From: Methylotetracoccus sp.
Lineage (GTDB): Bacteria > Pseudomonadota > Gammaproteobacteria > Methylococcales > Methylococcaceae
Assembly: GCA_025458755.1 (NCBI GenBank)
Contig: JALORT010000033.1
Location: 1 to 10,312 of the forward strand
Direction of reading: 5' to 3'
DNA length: 10,312 nucleotides
A model generated the notes under the pieces. The model ran no database searches, was not told where the DNA came from, and saw only the letters and a program-made list of their open reading frames with translations. Positions within the stretch are counted from its first letter, which is position 1; every line of letters begins with the position of its first letter. The position numbers and the translations under genes are program-made. Shown in pieces: positions 6,349 through 10,312 of the stretch.

Positions 6349-7469
6349 CCGACGGCTTGCTTCGGTCCCTTGACCGTCTGGACTTCAGTGCGCGCCAAAT
6401 AGTTTTCCCACTTCTGCACCGTCAGCTGTTGGAACAGCGGCACCGCCGGGTTCAGTTCGATCGGCGGTTCGTCCCAGTGATGGTCGTAGGCATGCTGTTC
6501 CGCCTCGAGCGCAATCCCGTCCTCCGATAACAGTGGCTTGAACAACAGCGAGTTCGATACCCGCAGCACGAATTGGGTCAATTTCTGCGGCATCTTCAGT
6601 GAGGTCGCCGGAATCTTGAACGCATCGAAGTAGAACAGAAAAAAGACGCGAGTCCGCCTCTCATTGATCGGGAGCAAGAAACACCAGTGCTTGATCGAAC
6701 CGCCGGTGTTCGACCACTGGTATGGGTATTCGTAACAGATCTCAATGAATTTGGTGTTCACCCGCTTTCGATCCACGAACATTCCAGAGATCCGGCCACC
6801 GCCCATGAAGGTGTCGTAGGTCAGGTACACGCGGTTGTCGTCAGACTCATAATGCCGCAGTTTGGCGTCGGTAAACGGCCGGTATTTCCGATGCAGGAAG
6901 GCATGAGCGAAGTCGCAGACATTGTCGATAATCATGGAATGATGGGCGTCCCAGGTGAAGTCGATGGGTACCGACGCCCAGGGATTATCGCCTTCTAGCT
7001 CCGGAATTTCGGGTATCGGATGCGCGACCGCTTTCTCGGGGTCGCCGGGAAACAGCCAGATGAACCCGTAGCGCACTTGCACCGGATACGTCCGCAACTG
7101 CTTCTTCAGCAGCGGTTTTCCGAAACTGTCGTGCGAGTAGTCAACCAGCCAGCCCTCGCGGTCGAACGTCCAGCCATGATACATACAGTGCAGCTTGCAG
7201 TTCTGCACCACGCCCTTCGACAATTTGATCTGCCGATGCGGGCAGCGATTATGCACCGCGGCGAGTTGACCGTCCTCGCCACGGTAGAGCGCGATGGATG
7301 TACCCCAGAAAACCACCTCTTTGACTTGGCCCTTCTTGATCCCGTTGTCATGCTCCACCACGTACCAGCAATCGGGATCGAGACCCGCGGCGCGCGCCTT
7401 CTGCCGGGAGTTGCGCCCATCCCGGAACTTCGGCGGTGAACCCACGGCATTGTCTTGTCCGTTCCTCAT
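6345..7469 (-). CDS. sdmA: Rieske-type sterol C-4 demethylase oxygenase, SdmA
   Basis: This 374-residue Rieske non-heme iron oxygenase should oxidise a C-4 methyl group of sterols towards the carboxylate. That is the role shown for SdmA of Methylococcus capsulatus, replacing the eukaryotic ERG25 oxidase. The N-terminal Rieske domain (about 33-140) carries C76-P-H78 and C95-M-Y-H98, the CxH-x16-CxxH ligands of a [2Fe-2S] cluster. The catalytic domain has a mononuclear iron motif around D182-x3-D186-x2-H189-x3-H193. A further acidic ligand is expected near the SEDGIALEAEQ segment (315-325). The ATG has a strong GAGGG site 7 nt upstream. It lies 30 nt after sdmB and shares an ATGA overlap with the DHCR24-like gene, so the three form one operon. 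No ferredoxin or reductase partner is encoded nearby, so electrons must come from elsewhere. Other Rieske steroid hydroxylases (for example KshA) are alternatives, but the paired SdmB-type and DHCR24 genes favour sterol demethylation. Confidence 0.87.
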   Translation of the reverse strand: MRNGQDNAVGSPPKFRDGRNSRQKARAAGLDPDCWYVVEHDNGIKKGQVKEVVFWGTSIALYRGEDGQLAAVHNRCPHRQIKLSKGVVQNCKLHCMYHGWTFDREGWLVDYSHDSFGKPLLKKQLRTYPVQVRYGFIWLFPGDPEKAVAHPIPEIPELEGDNPWASVPIDFTWDAHHSMIIDNVCDFAHAFLHRKYRPFTDAKLRHYESDDNRVYLTYDTFMGGGRISGMFVDRKRVNTKFIEICYEYPYQWSNTGGSIKHWCFLLPINERRTRVFFLFYFDAFKIPATSLKMPQKLTQFVLRVSNSLLFKPLLSEDGIALEAEQHAYDHHWDEPPIELNPAVPLFQQLTVQKWENYLARTEVQTVKGPKQAVG

Positions 7470-7476
7470 CAGTCAG

Positions 7477-7481
7477 CCCTC
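7477..7481 (-). promoter_or_regulatory. Ribosome binding site of sdmA
   Basis: GAGGG on the minus strand, 7 nt before the ATG at 7469, lies in the 30-nt gap after the sdmB stop. It is the clearest ribosome binding site in the operon and fixes the sdmA start. Confidence 0.75.
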
Positions 7482-7499
7482 AGGGTTGCGTTTGCATCA

Positions 7500-8543
7500 C
7501 TATGTAGGATCGCGCGACGAGTTTTCCTGTCGCGACGGCGTGATCAAGCCACGCCGGATGAAATCGTCATAGGCATCCTGCAGCGCCTGAGACAAGCTGG
7601 TCGGTTGGTAGCCCAGTTCCTGGTTGGCCTTGCCGTGATCGGCCCGCCGCCGCATCCGCAGCAGGCGCACTGCGGCCGGTGTAAATCGTCGGGGCTGGTT
7701 TGGAAATACGCGAAACCAGGTCTTATCGGCCACTTCGGCCAGCCCCGCCATCATCACTGGAGGCAGGCGCAGCCGCGGTCTCGGACGTCCGGTGATCCGG
7801 TGGAATTCAGTCATCAGCTCATCGACACTCATGTACTGGGTGCTGATGATGTATTTTTGTCCCGAACGCCCTTTGCGCATGGCCAGCACATGCCCCTCGG
7901 CAATGTCGGCGCCGGATACGAATTCGAAGCCGCCTGGAATGTACGCCCGGAGCTTGCCATGGGCGAAATCGATCAGCACCCGACCCATTCGGGAGGGCAC
8001 ATAATCGTGCGGACCGACAATCGCGCAGGAAGTTGCGACCACGACATTCAGACCGTCGGCATGAGCGCGCAGGCATTCGTGCTCCACCAAGTGCTTCGTA
8101 AAGCCATACGGCAGTTGGCGCTCGAAGGGATAGAACGGCATACCTTCGTGACTGGACCGTTCCGGCTCGTATCCCGTGGCGCTGAGCGAACCGGACACCA
8201 CTACTTTGTCGACGCCGTGCCGAGCGGCTGCCTCCAGGATATGCCGAGTGCCGCGCACGTTGGTGTCGTAAACGTCGCGCTTGTGCGCCGCACTCCCTTC
8301 GATGGTCGATACCAAAGCGGCACAATGATAGACCTGTCTGCACCCTCGCACCGCGGCGGAAGTCGCTTCCGCATCTCGGAGATCACCCGCCACGCGCTCC
8401 ACTTCGAGGCCTTCGAGGGCGCCATTATCGCGGCCGGCACGCACCAACACGCGGACCGACTCGCCGTCGGTCAGCAGGCGCCGAACCAAATTGGCACCGA
8501 GATGGCCGGTGGCACCGGTAACCAGTATTTTATTGGAAGACAT
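7500..8543 (-). CDS. sdmB: Sterol C-4 decarboxylase/3-beta-hydroxysteroid dehydrogenase, SdmB
   Basis: This is an extended short-chain dehydrogenase of the 3-beta-HSD/NSDHL (ERG26) group, 347 residues from the chosen start. The Rossmann motif is G10-A-T-G13-H-L-G16, with GDLRD at 53-57, N95 in YDTNVRGT, a catalytic Ser in VVSGSLSATG (115-124) and Y146-G-F-T-K150 as the YxxxK pair. In Methylococcus capsulatus the homologue SdmB works with SdmA: it oxidises the 3-hydroxyl so that the C-4 carboxyl is lost, and is described as an NADP-dependent reductase. I chose the ATG at 8543 because the Rossmann strand then begins at once (MSSNKILVTG), as is usual. The frame stays open to an ATG at 8609, which would add 22 residues that look unlike a conserved domain. 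No strong ribosome binding site decides between them. It is the first gene of the sdmB-sdmA-DHCR24 operon. Without the neighbours it would only be called an NAD-dependent epimerase/dehydratase. Confidence 0.85.
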   Translation of the reverse strand: MSSNKILVTGATGHLGANLVRRLLTDGESVRVLVRAGRDNGALEGLEVERVAGDLRDAEATSAAVRGCRQVYHCAALVSTIEGSAAHKRDVYDTNVRGTRHILEAAARHGVDKVVVSGSLSATGYEPERSSHEGMPFYPFERQLPYGFTKHLVEHECLRAHADGLNVVVATSCAIVGPHDYVPSRMGRVLIDFAHGKLRAYIPGGFEFVSGADIAEGHVLAMRKGRSGQKYIISTQYMSVDELMTEFHRITGRPRPRLRLPPVMMAGLAEVADKTWFRVFPNQPRRFTPAAVRLLRMRRRADHGKANQELGYQPTSLSQALQDAYDDFIRRGLITPSRQENSSRDPT

Positions 8544-8687
8544 ACTTACGACTGTTTTAAGATGACGCATCGGCGACCGGACTGGAGGCTTACCGGTACC
8601 GCTGAGCATCGCAAGACACCGCCAGCCCGATGACCGGTCCCCTGACCGCCGCTGCCGCGCCCCGCGGCGTTCAACCCGAAGGCGAAT

Positions 8688-8693
8688 ATTTTA
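8688..8693 (-). promoter_or_regulatory. Candidate -10 element for the sterol operon
   Basis: TAAAAT on the minus strand matches the sigma-70 -10 consensus at five of six positions. It sits in the only AT-rich patch of this gap, about 145 nt before the preferred sdmB start. The region 17-18 nt upstream has only a poor -35 match (CACACA/CACAAA), so this is a weak candidate that could need an activator. Confidence 0.25.
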
Positions 8694-8772
8694 CGCAAGA
8701 AGGAGGCGCTTTGTGTGCCCACGCATGCCCCAGCGACCTGCGCGCCCAGCAGAGCGCCACTTCGCGGACCAA

Positions 8773-8787
8773 CGCGCAACCTGTATC
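8773..8787 (+). repeat. 15-nt direct repeat, copy 2
   Basis: Second copy of CGCGCAACCTGTATC, identical to 273-287. It lies between ppiD and the sterol operon, about 80 nt upstream (minus strand sense) of the candidate -10 element. That is a position where a regulator could bind, but no function is shown. Confidence 0.3.
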
Positions 8788-8883
8788 CTGTGTTTTACGA
8801 CGGCGAACAGCAGGCGGCTGGCGTAACCCCGTTCCGCCAGTAGTGCGGCCCAGGGGTACGATGAGTCAGCGTCTTGAGATCGG

Positions 8884-8900
8884 CGGCACGGAAGTCGCCG
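8884..8900 (-). repeat. Hairpin downstream of ppiD
   Basis: The + strand arms CGGCAC (8884-8889) and GTCGCCG (8894-8900, one bulged C) enclose a GGAA loop. The hairpin lies about 40 nt after the ppiD stop codon. It lacks a T-tract, so it is at best a 3'-end stabilising structure or part of a factor-dependent termination region. Confidence 0.25.
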
Positions 8901-8940
8901 TGAACAGGACCGCGCGGCGTTGGGACGAGACCTACTTCGC

Positions 8941-10312
8941 TCACTCCCTTCCTGGCGCGGTGTAGACATCCTCGGCTTCTCGCAATTGGGCCAGCCATGC
9001 CGCGAATTGCTGTTGCCCGGCGGTATTCACGAGGTAGTTTTTGAGTATCTCGACTTCCTTATCATCGGGCGCCGGGCTTTGTTCAATGACCGCATTGACC
9101 GAATAAACCACTTGCGCCCCATCCTCCAGCGCGACCGTTCCTCGGACTGGCCGTTCTTTGGGCTTCGGCACCGTGAATACCGCTTCGACCAGGGGAGCGG
9201 GGAGGTCGGCCGCGTTTCGGCGAATCGGGGCGGGCGTCTGCAGGGTCAACTTTGCGGCTTTCGCCAGAGACGGAAACGAGCTGCCGTCTTCGAGTTTTTG
9301 GCGCATGTCCTCTGCGGCGCGTCGCGTCTGCTCCTTCGCTTGCTCCGTCCTGAGCCTCCTCACGATCTCGGCACGCACGTCCGTCAACGGCTTCTCGACT
9401 GCCGGACGGCGGTCATACACGCGAATCACGGCCACTTTTTCCGGGCCCAGTTCTAGCAGATCACTGTTTTTGCCGTTGAGTACGTCGTCACTGAATGCCG
9501 CATCCCGGACCGCCTTTTCCGCGGCAATTCCCTCGCCTTTCTCGCGCGTGAACGGGAGGGTTCTCTGCACGGTCTTTGCGATGGCCTTGGCGGCAGGATC
9601 AAGGGAGTCCGGATGTTCGAAGGCGGTCTCCGTCAGCTTTTGGCCCAATTCATAGAAACGGCTGTCGACGGCATTCCTTTGGTACAGCGTGGTCAGTTCC
9701 TGCTTTGCTTCCTCGAAGCTCCTAACGGAACTCGGTTTCAGGTCTGTGACCTTAATCAGGTGATAGCCGAAAGGTGTACGTACCGGTTCCGACAGCACAC
9801 CCTGACCGAGGCTCAGCGCCACCTTTTCGAAGTTCGGGTCCATCGTTTCCTTGCGGATGATGCCCAAGTCGCCCCCTTTTGCCGCGGATTCCGTGTCCTC
9901 CGAAACGTCTTTAGCCACCTTGGCGAAGTCCTCACCCTTCAAAATCCGCTCTCGCGCCGCCTGAATCTTGGTCAAAGCGGCCTGCTCTGCCTCGGGCGCC
10001 GCCGACGCGTCGGCCGCGACCAGGATGTGGCTGACGCGCCGCTCTTCCGGTATCGTGAACGCACCCTTTTGCTCGTCGTAGAAGGTGCGGAGTTCTGCAT
10101 CGGTCGGTTGGACGCCGGCCGCCAGATCGTCAATCGTCAGCAAGACATAATCGATGACCAGCGTCTCGGGTTCCTGAAAGTCGGCTCGATACTGCTGGTA
10201 ATAGTCGGCGATGGCTTGATCGGCAATCGGCTGCTCCACCTTCTGCAGCGGGAAGGTGACATATTCGATATGCCGCTGCTGATTTTTCAACCGGAAAAAA
10301 TAAAAATCAATT
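8941..10312 (-). CDS. ppiD: PpiD-like periplasmic parvulin chaperone, 5' end outside window
   Basis: The visible 456 residues are the C-terminal part of a SurA/PpiD-type peptidyl-prolyl isomerase. PpiD is an inner-membrane-anchored chaperone facing the periplasm that helps newly exported and outer-membrane proteins fold. Numbering from the Leu codon (TTG) at 10290, a parvulin domain spans about 82-183: it opens with EERRVSHILV, continues through AKGGDLGII (137-145) and ends with PVRTPFGYHLIKV (169-181). Before it are two related segments of the form YYxxxxxxFxxPE followed by a beta strand (about 20-52 and 61-91), as seen in PpiD proteins. After it comes a long region with a second, degenerate parvulin-like part (about 210-430). 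The frame continues past 10290 to the window edge without a stop, so the TTG is not the true start. The usual N-terminal membrane helix and SurA_N-like domain must lie beyond 10312. SurA itself is a less likely alternative. Confidence 0.85.
   Translation of the reverse strand, partial: IDFYFFRLKNQQRHIEYVTFPLQKVEQPIADQAIADYYQQYRADFQEPETLVIDYVLLTIDDLAAGVQPTDAELRTFYDEQKGAFTIPEERRVSHILVAADASAAPEAEQAALTKIQAARERILKGEDFAKVAKDVSEDTESAAKGGDLGIIRKETMDPNFEKVALSLGQGVLSEPVRTPFGYHLIKVTDLKPSSVRSFEEAKQELTTLYQRNAVDSRFYELGQKLTETAFEHPDSLDPAAKAIAKTVQRTLPFTREKGEGIAAEKAVRDAAFSDDVLNGKNSDLLELGPEKVAVIRVYDRRPAVEKPLTDVRAEIVRRLRTEQAKEQTRRAAEDMRQKLEDGSSFPSLAKAAKLTLQTPAPIRRNAADLPAPLVEAVFTVPKPKERPVRGTVALEDGAQVVYSVNAVIEQSPAPDDKEVEILKNYLVNTAGQQQFAAWLAQLREAEDVYTAPGRE

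Larger units (their letters stand above)
8544..8940 (-). other. Intergenic region upstream of the sterol operon
   Basis: This gap of about 400 bp (331 bp if sdmB starts at 8609) separates the ppiD stop from the sterol operon and should hold the operon promoter. It contains a -10-like element at 8688-8693, a copy of the 15-nt repeat at 8773-8787, and two hairpins without T-tracts: arms 8818-8823/8835-8840 and arms 8884-8889/8894-8900. Frames open through it (for example - 8691-8969, + 8630-8965) are Arg/Ser-rich and unlike any family I know. I see no tRNA or known RNA. Confidence 0.5.

Noticed and set aside
7455..8633. 392-residue open frame on the + strand
   Set aside because: Antisense to sdmB. 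The sense frame has complete Rossmann and YxxxK motifs, so this one is a shadow.
8691..8969. 92-residue minus-strand frame between ppiD and the sterol operon
   Set aside because: It overlaps the end of ppiD in another frame, is Arg/Ser-rich and shows no domain.
1..10312. CRISPR array, tRNA/rRNA genes, insertion sequence ends
   Set aside because: I saw no regularly spaced direct repeats, no T-arm-like GGTTCRANTCC motif in a cloverleaf context, and no transposase or terminal inverted repeats with target duplications.

Overview
The window looks like the chromosome of a sterol-making gammaproteobacterium, most likely an aerobic methanotroph of the Methylococcaceae (Methylococcus and relatives). 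This rests on two adjacent genes that match the Rieske oxygenase / NAD(P)-dependent dehydrogenase pair SdmA/SdmB described for C-4 sterol demethylation in Methylococcus capsulatus, followed by a close homologue of the sterol delta-24 reductase DHCR24. A gammaproteobacterial-type PpiD chaperone gene and moderately high GC are compatible with that placement. Genus and species cannot be fixed from this sequence alone.

Layout. Positions 1-735 hold no convincing gene, but contain a perfect 16-bp palindrome, an intrinsic-terminator-like hairpin and a potentially structured leader. A small + strand gene for an unrecognised multi-pass membrane protein follows (736-1173). A 511-bp gap with two hairpins separates it from everything else. 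All remaining genes are on the minus strand; in transcription order they are ppiD (5' end outside the window), a gap of about 330-400 bp, sdmB, sdmA, a DHCR24-like reductase, a 119-bp gap with a hairpin, and a large M16C (PreP/presequence-protease type) metallopeptidase.

The core of the window is the compact sdmB-sdmA-DHCR24 operon: 30 nt between the first two genes and an ATGA stop/start overlap between the last two. Together they should do late sterol tailoring. SdmA oxidises a C-4 methyl group, SdmB decarboxylates the product and handles the 3-keto intermediate, and the DHCR24 homologue reduces the side-chain C24=C25 double bond with FAD. The upstream steps (squalene epoxidase, oxidosqualene cyclase, CYP51, C-14 reductase), a dedicated ferredoxin/reductase for SdmA and an ERG27-like 3-ketoreductase are not in this window. 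PpiD (periplasmic folding of outer-membrane proteins) and the M16C peptidase (peptide degradation) look like housekeeping neighbours without an obvious sterol role.

The most interesting content is the operonic coupling of a strikingly eukaryote-like DHCR24 to the bacterial-type demethylation pair. SdmA and SdmB themselves are a described system. I found no CRISPR array, tRNA, rRNA, insertion sequence or phage gene.
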